A DNA stretch of 64,000 bases from Acidimicrobiia bacterium (GTDB lineage: Bacteria; Actinomycetota; Acidimicrobiia; Acidimicrobiales; Bin134), in NCBI GenBank assembly GCA_022826705.1, contig JAJDUJ010000027.1, positions 62,001-126,000 on the forward strand, in the 5' to 3' direction. The notes under the pieces were generated by a model that worked only from the letters and a program-made list of their open reading frames with translations, did not search any database and had not been told where the DNA came from. Position numbers and translations under genes: made by a program. Below, one piece after another: positions 9,314 through 18,550 of this stretch; within the stretch, counting starts at the first letter, position 1; each line of letters begins with the position of its first letter.

Positions 9314-11212
9314 TCAGTTGGCGTGGGCCATCCAGGTGGCGTACATCTCGGCGTAGTGGCCGCCTTGGGCCACTAGCTCATCGTGGGTGCCGATCTCGGT
9401 GATCTTGCCGTCTTCCACCACTGCGATCCGGTCGGCTCGCATGGCGGTGGCCAGCCGGTGGGCGATGATGATGGCCGTCCGCCCCTCCAGCACCACATCC
9501 AACGCGGCCTCGATCTTCGACTCCGACCGCAGGTCGAGATTGGAGGTGGCCTCGTCCAGCACCAGCACCCGGGGCCGGGCCAGAAACGCCCGAGCCAGGG
9601 CCAGAAGCTGTCGCTCGCCGGCCGAAAGGGACGCTCCCCGCTCGTGGACTTGGGAGTTCACGTCATCGGGCAGCCGCTCCAGAAGCTCGGTCAAACCCAC
9701 CGCCCGACAGGCCTCCAATACCTCGGCCATCGATGCTTCGGGCCGAGCGAAGGCCACGTTGTCGCGGATTGATCCGTAGAACAAGAACGGTTCCTGGGGT
9801 ACAACCCCCAACTGGCGCCGGAGCGAGGGCAGCGAGACCGTGCGAAGGTCGTGGCCGTCGATGCAGACCGTGCCCTGCTGGGGGTCGTAGAACCGGGCGA
9901 TGAGCTTGGCCACCGTGGATTTGCCCGCGCCGGTGGGCCCGACCACCGCCAGACTCTCGCCCGGGGCCAGCCGCAGGCTCACGTCGTGCAGCACCGGGGT
10001 GTCGTCCTCATAACCGAAGCTCACCTGGTCGAGGGTGATCTCTCCTTCGATAGCGGGCAGCTCTACGGCATCGGGGGCCTCCACCACGGAGGGCTCGTTC
10101 ATCAGCACCTCGCGCAGCTTCTTGGCCGAAGCCTGACCCTGCTGATAGCCGTTGTAGAGCTGCACCAGCTGCTGGATGGGGGCGAAGAAGAAGGTCAAAT
10201 ACAGCACGAAGGCGGTGAGCTCACCGGGGGTCAGACTCCCGTTGATCACCATGGTCCCGCCGATCACCACGAGAAGGGCCTGGCCGATGATCACAATGGC
10301 CTCAGTGGTGGGGGCGTAGATGGACGCGGCCCGCACTCCGGCCAAGTTGGCGTCCTTGTGTCGCCCCACCACGTTGTTGTGGTGAACGATGTTGTGGCGT
10401 CGGCGGTTGTGAGCGGTGATCACCCGGATGCCGGCCAGGCTCTCCTGCAAATCGGCCAGCACATCGGCGATGCGGTCTCGGACCAGCCCGTAGTACAGGT
10501 TGGACACCCTTCGGAACCAGATGCTGAGCACGAATGTGCCCGGCACCACAATCACGAGGGTCAGCACTGCCAGCAGCGGATTCAGATAGAACAGCACACC
10601 GGTGATCACCGTGAGCACCAGCGTTTGCACCGCGAAGTTCACCAGGCCCTCTTGGAACAGCACGGTCAGGGCCTCGATGTCGCTGGTCATGCGGGTCATC
10701 AGCACACCCGCCTTCTCCCTGGTGAAGAAGTCCAGCGACAGCCGCTGGTAGTGGGAGAACACCCGCATCCGCAAGGCGTACATCAGTCGCTCGCCCAGCT
10801 TGCCGGTATAGCGGATGCGCAAAGACGAGCTGAATGCATGGGCCACCACCGTGCTCAAGAACACAGCGGCCACCACTAAGAGCACCTGGAGGTTGCCCGA
10901 CCTGACGCCGTGGTCGATGCCGATCTGGGCCAGCAGCGGGCCCGTCTGCATCATGGCCGACTCGATCACCACCAACAGCAGCGCGATGGCCAACTGGCGC
11001 CGGAAGGGCCACAGCAAGGTGCGCAGAGTGAGGGGCGGGTCGGCGGGCTGGCGGTGGCTGAAGTCGACATCTACCGGGGGATACTCCGGCTCCTTCCTCA
11101 GTACCTCCTCCACCTGGACTCGCAGGTTGCCGGGCACTCCGGCATGGGGGAGCCCGGCGTCGCGGGCCGCGCTCTGGGCCTGGGGCCCGCCGAAATACCC
11201 TCCCCAGCCCAC
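9314..11212 (-). CDS. ABC exporter half-transporter, subunit with consensus Walker B
   Basis: A 632-residue type IV ABC exporter with an N-terminal six-helix membrane domain and a C-terminal nucleotide-binding domain. Walker A is GPTGAGKST and Walker B ends VLVLDEATSNLD, so the catalytic Glu is present. The signature is altered to LSAGERQLLALARA instead of LSGGQ. It follows the 650-residue subunit by 2 nt. The pair forms a heterodimer with one degenerate and one competent ATP site, as known for BmrCD- and TM287/288-type exporters. The substrate is probably a drug, lipid or peptide, not predictable here. Confidence 0.9.
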   Translation of the reverse strand: MGWGGYFGGPQAQSAARDAGLPHAGVPGNLRVQVEEVLRKEPEYPPVDVDFSHRQPADPPLTLRTLLWPFRRQLAIALLLVVIESAMMQTGPLLAQIGIDHGVRSGNLQVLLVVAAVFLSTVVAHAFSSSLRIRYTGKLGERLMYALRMRVFSHYQRLSLDFFTREKAGVLMTRMTSDIEALTVLFQEGLVNFAVQTLVLTVITGVLFYLNPLLAVLTLVIVVPGTFVLSIWFRRVSNLYYGLVRDRIADVLADLQESLAGIRVITAHNRRRHNIVHHNNVVGRHKDANLAGVRAASIYAPTTEAIVIIGQALLVVIGGTMVINGSLTPGELTAFVLYLTFFFAPIQQLVQLYNGYQQGQASAKKLREVLMNEPSVVEAPDAVELPAIEGEITLDQVSFGYEDDTPVLHDVSLRLAPGESLAVVGPTGAGKSTVAKLIARFYDPQQGTVCIDGHDLRTVSLPSLRRQLGVVPQEPFLFYGSIRDNVAFARPEASMAEVLEACRAVGLTELLERLPDDVNSQVHERGASLSAGERQLLALARAFLARPRVLVLDEATSNLDLRSESKIEAALDVVLEGRTAIIIAHRLATAMRADRIAVVEDGKITEIGTHDELVAQGGHYAEMYATWMAHAN

Positions 11213-11214
11213 CG

Positions 11215-13167
11215 CTAGCGCCCGTTCCCGAAGAGCCAGGGGTCGCCGGTCCCGTCGGAGAACCCGGTTCGGCTGCGGCCCACCTCCGCGTCCGGGCCGC
11301 GGCGCCTGGTGCGGTCGCCGTCGCCGTTGCCCGAAACGTCGTCTGATCCATCGTCGCTATGGCGGGCCAGGATCTCCACATAGTGGGGATCGGTGGCCAG
11401 CAGTTCGGAGTGGGTGCCCATGTTGGCCACCCGGCCCTGATCGATCACCACCACCCGTTCAGCCAGGCTGATAGTGGACAGGCGGTGGGCGATGATGATG
11501 GTGGTGCGGTTGGCCATCAGCTTTTGCAGGGCGGTGTGGATGGCCTCTTCCACGGTCACGTCGATGGCGCTGGTGGCGTCGTCGAGCACCAGCACCTTGG
11601 GGTTGGCCAAAAGCGTCCGGGCGATGGCGATGCGCTGGCGCTGTCCACCAGAAAGGGTGTAGCCCCGCTCGCCCACCACCGAGTCGTAGCCGTGGGTCAA
11701 TTCGCTGATGAAGCCATGGGCCTGGGCGGCCACCGCAGCGGTGACGACGTCGGAGCGGGAGGCGTCAGGGCGGCCGTAGGCGATGTTGTCGTGGACCGAC
11801 GCCGAGAACAGGAACGGCTCATCCAGCACCAGTCCGACGGTGTGGCGCAGGCTTCGCAGGGTCACATCCCTAACGTCGAGCCCGTCGACGCGAACCGAAC
11901 CGCCGTCCACGTCGTAGAACCGGTCCAGGAGCCGGGCCACGGTCGACTTGCCGGATCCCGTGCTGCCCACGATGGCCACCCGCTCGCCTGGTTCGATGTG
12001 CAGGGTGAAATCGTCGAGCACCGGGGTCTCGGGGTTGTAACCGAAGTTGACCTGTTCGAAGGCGACCTGCCCTCGGGGGTCGACGATGTCCACCGCATTC
12101 GGGGAGTCGACGATCTCTGGCGCCTCGTCGAGGATCTCGTAGATGCGCTGGGCCGCCGCGCTGGCCCGCTGGCCCTGCATGAGCATGAACCCCGCCATGC
12201 GGAAGGGAACCTGGAGCATGATCACGTAGGCGCTGAACGCCAGCAGCGTCCCGATCGACACCACCCCCTCGATGGCCAGCCAGCCGCCGTAGAGCACCAC
12301 CATGGCGGTGCCCAGACGGGGCAGCGATTCGATGAGGGGATTCCAGCGGGATCGGCTGTTGGCGATCTCCACGTTGGTCCACTGGATGCGCTGGGCCGAC
12401 CGGCCCAAAAGAGCGATCTGGCGCTCTTCGGCGGCGAACGACTTCACCACTCGGGTGCCGTTCACGTTCTCGTCCACGATGGTGGCCAAATCGGCCATGC
12501 GGGCCTGCGTCACCCACGACAGCGGGAACACCTGATTGCGGAACTTCAGGCCGAACCAGTAGACCCCGGGCAGCGGGGCCAGCGCCACCAGTGCCAACCA
12601 GGGGTGGACGTACACCATGAACCCCAGTGCCATCACAAACATCAACACGTTCATGCTGACGAGCGGTCCGAAAGCGAGCAGCAGTTGCAGCGAGCGAATG
12701 TCGCTGTTGGCCCGAGAGATGACCTCACCCGACTGGGTGCGGTCGTAATACGAGAACGACAGGCGGGTCAGGTGTTCGTACATGATGGCCCGCAGGTCGG
12801 TCTCCACGTTCCAGCCCAGCTTGAACAGCTGGTACCGGTACACCCCGCCGAAGACCAGCCGCCCGATTCCGAAGGCGGCAGTGAGCCCGAAGACGATCCA
12901 CAGCGCCTGGCGGTTGCCTTCGATGGCCGCGTCCACCGCCGAGCGGCCCAATGCCGGGACGGCGGCCTGGATGGCCAGGGCCACCACGCCGGTAACCACG
13001 CCGATCAGCATTGTCCGGCGGTAGGCCCGGACCAATGGCCAGAGCCGCTTCATCCAGCCCTTGGTTTGGTCGGGGTCTATTCCTGCCGGGGGCGGGTCGT
13101 AGTGGGCCGCTACCGCGACCGGCTCAAAATCAGGAGTGCCGACTGGTCCGACATCAACCGCAGTCAC
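11215..13167 (-). CDS. ABC exporter half-transporter, subunit with degenerate Walker B
   Basis: A 650-residue partner of the downstream subunit. The membrane domain starts near residue 40. The nucleotide domain has Walker A GSTGSGKST, a consensus signature LSGGQRQRIAIART, and Walker B VLVLDDATSAID, in which the catalytic Glu is replaced by Asp. The altered signature of the partner would complete the same degenerate site, while this consensus signature completes the competent one. The switch His (AHRLST) is present. The start overlaps the marR stop by 4 nt, implying co-transcription and control by that regulator. Confidence 0.9.
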   Translation of the reverse strand: MTAVDVGPVGTPDFEPVAVAAHYDPPPAGIDPDQTKGWMKRLWPLVRAYRRTMLIGVVTGVVALAIQAAVPALGRSAVDAAIEGNRQALWIVFGLTAAFGIGRLVFGGVYRYQLFKLGWNVETDLRAIMYEHLTRLSFSYYDRTQSGEVISRANSDIRSLQLLLAFGPLVSMNVLMFVMALGFMVYVHPWLALVALAPLPGVYWFGLKFRNQVFPLSWVTQARMADLATIVDENVNGTRVVKSFAAEERQIALLGRSAQRIQWTNVEIANSRSRWNPLIESLPRLGTAMVVLYGGWLAIEGVVSIGTLLAFSAYVIMLQVPFRMAGFMLMQGQRASAAAQRIYEILDEAPEIVDSPNAVDIVDPRGQVAFEQVNFGYNPETPVLDDFTLHIEPGERVAIVGSTGSGKSTVARLLDRFYDVDGGSVRVDGLDVRDVTLRSLRHTVGLVLDEPFLFSASVHDNIAYGRPDASRSDVVTAAVAAQAHGFISELTHGYDSVVGERGYTLSGGQRQRIAIARTLLANPKVLVLDDATSAIDVTVEEAIHTALQKLMANRTTIIIAHRLSTISLAERVVVIDQGRVANMGTHSELLATDPHYVEILARHSDDGSDDVSGNGDGDRTRRRGPDAEVGRSRTGFSDGTGDPWLFGNGR

Positions 13168-13619
13168 TTCTCGGCCTCCATAGCGGTTCGATACCGGTTC
13201 AACGCCTCATTCCAAAGGGCCAGCCCGTCTATCGCCCGATCGGTCAGGTCATCGTCGAGATGGGAGGCGATCTTGGCGATCCGCTCGGCCACTGCGGCGT
13301 CGGCCGCAGCAAGCGCTTCCCGTCCTGCCTCGGTCAGCTCATGGGCTACTTTGCGACGGTCGGCCGGGTCGGATTTCCGCTGGAGCAGACCTCGTCTCTC
13401 CAACCCGTCGGCCAGGGCGGTCACGCTGGGCCGGCTCACCGCCAGCCGCCCTGCCACGGCCGAAGCAGCCGCGTTTCCTTCCGAAAGGAACAGAAGCAGG
13501 CGATACTGGGAGGGTGACAAGTCCAGGTCTACCAGCGCCACCGCCACTTGGCGGGCGAGGCGCGTCGCCGCCTGAGCTGCCTCTAGCGCCACTCGAGACG
13601 GCGATGGTTTGAGACTCAC
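13164..13619 (-). CDS. MarR-family transcriptional regulator
   Basis: A 151-residue winged-helix regulator: the DNA-binding part runs from SPSQYRLLLFLSEG through AVAGRLAVSRPSVTALADGL to the wing KSDPADRRKVAHELTEAG, followed by C-terminal dimerisation helices. GTG 13619 is preferred over ATG 13655 because an inverted repeat that looks like the operator sits at 13623-13637, inside the longer frame. The gene overlaps the exporter operon, so it most likely represses its own operon until a ligand binds. Confidence 0.85.
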   Translation of the reverse strand: MSLKPSPSRVALEAAQAATRLARQVAVALVDLDLSPSQYRLLLFLSEGNAAASAVAGRLAVSRPSVTALADGLERRGLLQRKSDPADRRKVAHELTEAGREALAAADAAVAERIAKIASHLDDDLTDRAIDGLALWNEALNRYRTAMEAEK

Positions 13620-13622
13620 ATG

Positions 13623-13637
13623 TTTAGTCTCTCTAAA
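13623..13637. promoter_or_regulatory. Candidate MarR operator
   Basis: TTTAG-N5-CTAAA is a perfect 5-bp-arm inverted repeat just upstream of the GTG of marR and next to a TATTCT hexamer on the minus strand (13638-13643). Position and symmetry suit autorepression. Confidence 0.5.
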
Positions 13638-13699
13638 GAATATGGCCGATGCCAAGCCCTGTGCCTGGTAGTTGCCCTATTCCTGGTATTCGGTAGCCC

Positions 13700-15028
13700 A
13701 TGAGCTGGACCACCTCAGTGGGGTTGGTGGCCGCTGCGCTTCTGATCGGAGCCAACGCGGTTTTCGTGGCCGTCGAGTTCGCCCTGGTGGCAGTTGACCG
13801 GATTCGCATCGAGCGGCTGGCCACCGAGGGTCGACGGGCGGCCCGGACCACCCTGTCGCTGCTCAAAACCCTGTCGTTCCAGTTGTCCGGGGCGCAGTTC
13901 GGCATCACCGTCACATCGCTGGCGCTGGGCTTCATCGCCCGGCCGTCCATTGCCGAGGCCCTGGAGCCGGTGGCCGAACGCATCTCCGAAGGCGCTGCCA
14001 CCGGGCTGTCCATCGCCGCCGCGCTGATTATCGCCGTGGTTGTTCAGATGGTGTTGGGGGAGCTGGTGCCCAAGACCCTGGCCATTGCCCGCCCGCAGCC
14101 CACGGCCATGCGCTTGGCCGCTCCTATGAGGGGCTTCACCGCGGTCACCCGGCCGTTCATTCGCCTGTTGGACGGTTCGGCCAATTGGGTGGTGACCCGG
14201 CTGGGGATCGAGCCCACAGAGGAGCTGAGCGAGGCCCGCTCCCGCGAGGAGTTGGCCTGGCTGATCCGATCCTCGGGCCAAGAGGGGTCGATGCGCCCGG
14301 CCCGAGCTCGCTTGTTGACCCGGGCGATTCGCTTTGCCGAGCACGATGCCGCCGATGTTCTGGTACCCCGGGTGTCGGTGGTCGCCATCGAGCATCACCA
14401 ATCGGTGGCCGACCTGGTCTCGCTTTCCGGCCAGACGGGGTACTCCCGCTTTCCGGTCATCGGCGCCGATATCGACGATGTGGTGGGCGTGGCCTTGGTC
14501 AAGAACGTGTACGAGGTGCCGACCGGGAAGTGGTCCTCCACGCCGGTGTCGGCAATCATGCGATCGCCGCTGGTCGTGCCCGAGACCCGGAATCTGCGCT
14601 CTCTGCTGTTGGACATGAGATCCCAGCGGAGTCCCCTGGCCGTGGTCTTGGACGAGCACGGCGGCACTGCGGGCATCGTCACCCAGGAGGACTTGGTAGA
14701 GGAGATCGTGGGGGAGATTGCCGACGAACACGACGACACCGAGCCCCCGGCGGTAGCCCGCGAGGCCGGAGAACTGGTGATCCAGGCCGGGATCCATCCC
14801 GACGAACTGGAGGACATGACCGGGTTTCGCGTGCCCGACGGCGACTACGAGACCCTGGCCGGTTTCATCTTGGACTACCTTCAGCGGATCCCCGCTGCGG
14901 GCGAGGTATTCCGCTTCCAGGGCTGGGAGTTCCAGATCGAATCGGTCGATCGGCACCGTATCGACGCTGTCCGCTTGCGCCGGGTGGCTTCTGGCCACCC
15001 AACCCGTCAGATTCGAGCAGGCCAGTGA
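13700..15028 (+). CDS. CNNM/HlyC/CorC-family membrane protein (DUF21, CBS pair, CorC_HlyC)
   Basis: A 442-residue protein. The N-terminal DUF21 domain has several helices with the family motif ANAVFVAVEFALVAVDR. A CBS-domain pair follows (MPTS-like segment VLVPRVSVVAIEHHQSV through GTAGIVTQEDLVEEIVGEI). The C-terminal CorC_HlyC domain is recognised from VPDGDYETLAGFILDYLQRIP. The family is linked to Mg2+/Co2+ efflux or homeostasis. It overlaps the next paralogue by GTGA, so the two may work as a pair. Confidence 0.88.
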   Translation: MSWTTSVGLVAAALLIGANAVFVAVEFALVAVDRIRIERLATEGRRAARTTLSLLKTLSFQLSGAQFGITVTSLALGFIARPSIAEALEPVAERISEGAATGLSIAAALIIAVVVQMVLGELVPKTLAIARPQPTAMRLAAPMRGFTAVTRPFIRLLDGSANWVVTRLGIEPTEELSEARSREELAWLIRSSGQEGSMRPARARLLTRAIRFAEHDAADVLVPRVSVVAIEHHQSVADLVSLSGQTGYSRFPVIGADIDDVVGVALVKNVYEVPTGKWSSTPVSAIMRSPLVVPETRNLRSLLLDMRSQRSPLAVVLDEHGGTAGIVTQEDLVEEIVGEIADEHDDTEPPAVAREAGELVIQAGIHPDELEDMTGFRVPDGDYETLAGFILDYLQRIPAAGEVFRFQGWEFQIESVDRHRIDAVRLRRVASGHPTRQIRAGQ

Positions 15029-16098
15029 CCGCGCTGTACATCGTGATTGCGGTGGTGCTGCTGGTGGCCAATGCCGGGTTCGTGGCGGTGGAGTTCGCGC
15101 TCATCGCCGCCCGACGGTCTCGCCTGGAGCCGTTGGCCGAAGCCGGCAACCGCCGGGCCCGGATGGCATTGGCGGCCATGAGCGACCTCAACCGGCAGTT
15201 GGCCGGCGCCCAGCTCGGCATCACCATGGCGTCGCTGGGATTGGGCTTCGTGGCGGAGCCGGCGGTGGCCCGCCTCATCGAGCGAGCGGTGGAATCCTTC
15301 GTGCATCTGCCCTCCGGGGTGCTGCACACCATCTCGTTCGCGGTGTCGCTGGCCCTGGTGGTGTACCTGCACATGGTTCTGGGGGAGATGGTCCCCAAGA
15401 ACATCGCCCTGGCCGGGGCCGAGCGCACCGCCATGTGGCTGGCCCCAATGAACCGCCTCTATGCCATCGTCTTCGGTCCGCTCATCGGGCTGTTGAACCG
15501 CATAAGCCGGGGGATGGTGCGGCTGTGCAGGGTGGAGCCCGTCGACGAACTGCCCACCGCCCGTACCCCCCAGGAGTTTGCTGCCCTCGTGGAACACTCG
15601 GCCGCCGAGGGGCTGTTGGATGAGTTCGACCGGACGCTGCTGTCTAGCGCGCTGGAGCTGGCCGCTCGACCGGTGCGGGCCGTGATGGTGCCTCGCGAGC
15701 GGATCGTGGCGGTGGAGAGGGAGGCCACGGTAAACGAGGTGCTCGATTTGATGAATGCCAGCGGCCACTCCCGGGTCTTGGTCCAGAACGGCTCGCCTGA
15801 TCAGGTGGTCGGGTTCGTCCATGCCAAGGACCTCCTCGATATGACCGGTGATCGGGGGTCGCAGCCTCTCGGCGACGAGCTGATCAGGGTTGTGCCGGCC
15901 ATCGAGGAGGAGACCTCCTTGGAGGGAGCGCTGGTACTGATGCAGGGCAGCCGACGCCATCTGGCCGTTGTCCGCCAGGGTGCCCGCCGCCGCACTGTCG
16001 GCTTGGTCACCCTGGAAGATGTGCTGGAGGTGCTGGTGGGCGATCTCTTCGACGAGACCGACCCAGCCGGGCCCGCTCCGCCAAAACATGGGACATAA
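15025..16098 (+). CDS. CNNM/HlyC/CorC-family membrane protein, short paralogue
   Basis: A 357-residue paralogue of the preceding protein. The start is GTG 15025, giving a 4-nt GTGA overlap. It has the DUF21 domain (NAGFVAVEFALIAARRSR) and the CBS pair (AVMVPRERIVAVERE to RTVGLVTLEDVLEVLVGDLFDE) but lacks the C-terminal CorC_HlyC domain of its neighbour. Tandem pairs of this kind are common in actinobacteria. A role in divalent cation export is inferred from the family only. Confidence 0.87.
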   Translation: MTALYIVIAVVLLVANAGFVAVEFALIAARRSRLEPLAEAGNRRARMALAAMSDLNRQLAGAQLGITMASLGLGFVAEPAVARLIERAVESFVHLPSGVLHTISFAVSLALVVYLHMVLGEMVPKNIALAGAERTAMWLAPMNRLYAIVFGPLIGLLNRISRGMVRLCRVEPVDELPTARTPQEFAALVEHSAAEGLLDEFDRTLLSSALELAARPVRAVMVPRERIVAVEREATVNEVLDLMNASGHSRVLVQNGSPDQVVGFVHAKDLLDMTGDRGSQPLGDELIRVVPAIEEETSLEGALVLMQGSRRHLAVVRQGARRRTVGLVTLEDVLEVLVGDLFDETDPAGPAPPKHGT

Positions 16099-16099
16099 T
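16094..16099 (+). promoter_or_regulatory. Candidate leaderless -10 (CATAAT)
   Basis: CATAAT lies 6 nt before ATG 16106 of the luciferase-like oxidoreductase, overlapping the end of the preceding gene. Confidence 0.4.
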
Positions 16100-16105
16100 G
16101 GCGGC

Positions 16106-17014
16106 ATGAAATTCTGGTGTGTGACCGCATTCATGAAGAGCACCGAGCTGGTGCCGATTGCCCGAATGGTTGATGAGGCCGGATACCACGGGATGCTGCT
16201 GTCGGATCACATCTTCTATCCCCAAGACCTCAAGAGCCCGTATCCGTACTCGCCCTACGAGGACGGCCGGCCCATATGGGACCCGGAGACGTCCTGGCCT
16301 GACAGCTTTGTGACCATCGGGGCGATGATCGGTGCTACCGAGCGCCTGCACTTCTCCAACAACATCTTCATCGCCCCCAACCGACCCATCCTCTCGGTGG
16401 CCAAGCAGGTGTCCACTGCCGCAGTGATCTCCGGCAACCGGGTGGCGCTGGGAATGGCCGCGGGCTGGATGCGCGAGGAGTTCGAGCAGATGGGCCAGGA
16501 CTTCGACAACCGCGGTCCTCGCACCAACGAGATGATCGAGGCCCTACGCGAGCTGTGGAAGCCGGGCTGGGTGGAGTTCCACGGCCAGTTCTATGACATC
16601 CCGCCGATGATGATGGGTCCGGCGCCTGATGAGCCCATCCCCATCTATACCGGCGGCCATTCCGGGCCGGCGTTGCGCCGGGCGGCCCGACATGCCGACG
16701 GATGGATCGGCAACGCCTATGACTGGGACACGCTGGCCGACATTCTGGGCCGCCTGCGTGCTCTTCTGGAAGAGGAAGGCCGGGCTGACGATCCCTTCGA
16801 AATCATCACCGGCTTCTACGAGCCGCCTTCGCTCGACCTCTACCGCCGGGCCGAGGAGGAGCTGGGCGTCACCGGGCTTTTCGCTCTGCCCTGGGCCACC
16901 CTCATCGATGTGAGTACCGACCAACGCGACGGACTCCTCGAAAACGCCACGGCCTATCGCGACGCCATCAACCAGTTCGCCGACGAGATTGTCCACCCGT
17001 TGGCCGACAGGTAG
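16106..17014 (+). CDS. Luciferase-like (LLM) oxidoreductase, probably F420-dependent
   Basis: A 302-residue TIM-barrel protein of the luciferase-like monooxygenase family. Typical segments are LLSDHIFYP, RLHFSNNIFIAPNRP, RVALGMAAGWMREEFEQMG, and PIPIYTGGHSGPALRRAARHADGW. The start MKFWCVTAF at 16106 is preferred over upstream codons that lie inside the previous gene. Actinobacterial members usually use F420, which fits the nearby fno, but FMN cannot be excluded. The substrate is unknown. The gene is monocistronic by appearance and converges on fabI. Confidence 0.87.
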   Translation: MKFWCVTAFMKSTELVPIARMVDEAGYHGMLLSDHIFYPQDLKSPYPYSPYEDGRPIWDPETSWPDSFVTIGAMIGATERLHFSNNIFIAPNRPILSVAKQVSTAAVISGNRVALGMAAGWMREEFEQMGQDFDNRGPRTNEMIEALRELWKPGWVEFHGQFYDIPPMMMGPAPDEPIPIYTGGHSGPALRRAARHADGWIGNAYDWDTLADILGRLRALLEEEGRADDPFEIITGFYEPPSLDLYRRAEEELGVTGLFALPWATLIDVSTDQRDGLLENATAYRDAINQFADEIVHPLADR

Positions 17015-17022
17015 CGGCTACC
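17010..17022. terminator. Short palindrome between convergent genes
   Basis: GGTAGC-G-GCTACC overlaps the stop of the oxidoreductase gene and lies in the 18-nt gap to fabI. It may act as a weak bidirectional terminator; there is no T-run. Confidence 0.25.
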
Positions 17023-17032
17023 CAGCGCCGAT

Positions 17033-17800
17033 TCAGGCCCCCATGGCGTGGTAGCCGCCGTCCACGTGGATCATCTCGCCGGTGGTCAGCGGGAACCAGT
17101 CAGACAAGAGGGCGACCGCGGCCTTGGCCACTGCGGAGCTGTCCTTGACGTCCCAGCCCAGCGGCGCTTGGGCGGCCCAGGAGTCCTCAAACACCTCAAA
17201 GCCTGGAATGGAGCGCGCCGCCATGGTTCGCACCGGGCCGGCGGCCACCAGGTTCACCCGGATGCCCTCGTCGCCAAGAGAGCGGGCCAGATAGCGCGCG
17301 GTGGACTCGAAGGCTGCCTTGGCCACCCCCATCCAGTTGTAGAAGGGCCAAGCCACGGTGGCATCGAAGTCCAACCCCACAATCGACCCGCCGTCGTCCA
17401 TGAGGGGCACCACCACCTCGGCCAAGGTCTTGAGCGAATAGGCCGAGATCTCCAAGGCCACCTTCACGTCGTCCCATCCCGCGGCCATGAAGTCGTCGCC
17501 CAAGCACACCTCGGGGGCGAACCCGATGGCGTGAACGGCACCATCCACCGACCCCCACCGGTCGGCTAGCTCGTCTCTCAGTGCGGCGGGATGGTCGGGG
17601 TCGGTTACGTCGAAGGGCAGCACCGGTGGTGAGCCTGGCAGCTTGCGGGCGGTTCGCTCGGTGAGGCTCAGGCCCCGCCCCGCGCCGGTCAGCACCAGTT
17701 CCGCACCCTCAACGGCGGCCAGCGAGGCGATTCCGAAGGCCAGCGAGGCATCGGTTAGAACACCGGTGACCAGAATCCGTTTCCCGTCGAGGAGTCCCAT
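17033..17800 (-). CDS. fabI: Enoyl-[ACP] reductase, InhA/FabI type
   Basis: A 255-residue short-chain dehydrogenase-fold enzyme of fatty-acid elongation that reduces trans-2-enoyl-ACP with NADH. It begins GKRILVTGVLTDASLAFGIA, the nucleotide-binding segment of InhA/FabI. The catalytic pair is in YNWMGVAKAA, matching Tyr158 and Lys165 of InhA. The C-terminus DWFPLTTGEMIHVDGGYHAMG is typical. In mycobacteria the homologue elongates mycolate precursors; here a general type II fatty-acid role is more likely. Confidence 0.93.
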   Translation of the reverse strand: MGLLDGKRILVTGVLTDASLAFGIASLAAVEGAELVLTGAGRGLSLTERTARKLPGSPPVLPFDVTDPDHPAALRDELADRWGSVDGAVHAIGFAPEVCLGDDFMAAGWDDVKVALEISAYSLKTLAEVVVPLMDDGGSIVGLDFDATVAWPFYNWMGVAKAAFESTARYLARSLGDEGIRVNLVAAGPVRTMAARSIPGFEVFEDSWAAQAPLGWDVKDSSAVAKAAVALLSDWFPLTTGEMIHVDGGYHAMGA

Positions 17801-17873
17801 AATTGTTGGAGGCTACTCGCCTTGACATGGTCCTATGTGGGTTCGGGAGTACACCTCCTATACCGTTAGGCCG

Positions 17874-18539
17874 ATGCAGATCGGGATTCTCGGGGGCACA
17901 GGACCGGCGGGCCGAGCCTTGGCAGTCCGGTTGGCATCGGTGGGAATCGAGACCGTGGTGGGGTCGCGTTCGGCGGAGCGGGCCGCCGAGATCTGCGAGG
18001 GCTTGTTGGCGGAATGGCCCGACCGCCAGCTCCCCCTGACCGGTTCGGCCAATCCCGGCGCCGCCTCCTGCGACGTGGTGGTGGTGGCCACCCCCTGGGA
18101 TGCCGCCGCAGCCACTGCGGCGTCCGTGGCCGATGAGCTGGCCGGCAAGGTGGTCATCAGCATGGCCAACGCCCTGGCCAAGATGGGCCGGGAGTTCCAG
18201 CCGCTGGTGCCGTCCCGGGGCTCGATCGCGGCGGCGGTGCAGGCAGCGGTACCCCAAGCCCTGGTATCGGGCGCCCTCCACCATGTGCCAGCCCATGATC
18301 TGGGCGATCTCAGCCGGCCGGTGGACTGCGACGTACTGGTGTGCTCCGACCATCCCGAGGCCACCGTCACCACCATGGAAGTCATGAACAAGCTCCCCGG
18401 TGTCCGGGCCCTCGACGCCGGTCCGCTGTCGGGAGCGAGCCCGATCGAGGCCTTTACGGCGGTACTGCTGCAACTAAACGTCCGCTACAAGACCCGGGTG
18501 GCGGTCCGCTTCACCGGGTTGGGCCTTGAAGACGGCTGA
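17874..18539 (+). CDS. fno: F420H2:NADP(+) oxidoreductase
   Basis: A 221-residue enzyme that exchanges hydride between NADP(H) and coenzyme F420. The N-terminus MQIGILGGTGPAGRALA is the Rossmann GxGxxG-type loop, and VVGSRSAERA is the phosphate-recognising segment. The core SGALHHVPAHDLGDL and the C-terminal LDAGPLSGASPIEAFTAVL match Fno/NpdG. ATG 17874 is chosen because the fold begins there. It supplies or drains F420H2 for enzymes such as the luciferase-like protein nearby. mshC follows after 11 nt. Confidence 0.92.
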   Translation: MQIGILGGTGPAGRALAVRLASVGIETVVGSRSAERAAEICEGLLAEWPDRQLPLTGSANPGAASCDVVVVATPWDAAAATAASVADELAGKVVISMANALAKMGREFQPLVPSRGSIAAAVQAAVPQALVSGALHHVPAHDLGDLSRPVDCDVLVCSDHPEATVTTMEVMNKLPGVRALDAGPLSGASPIEAFTAVLLQLNVRYKTRVAVRFTGLGLEDG

Positions 18540-18550
18540 GCCCGTCGGCC

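Noticed and set aside
17822..17864. Consensus-like promoter TTGACA before fno
   Set aside because: No -10 hexamer lies at 16-19 bp; TATACC at 17859 is 31 bp away.
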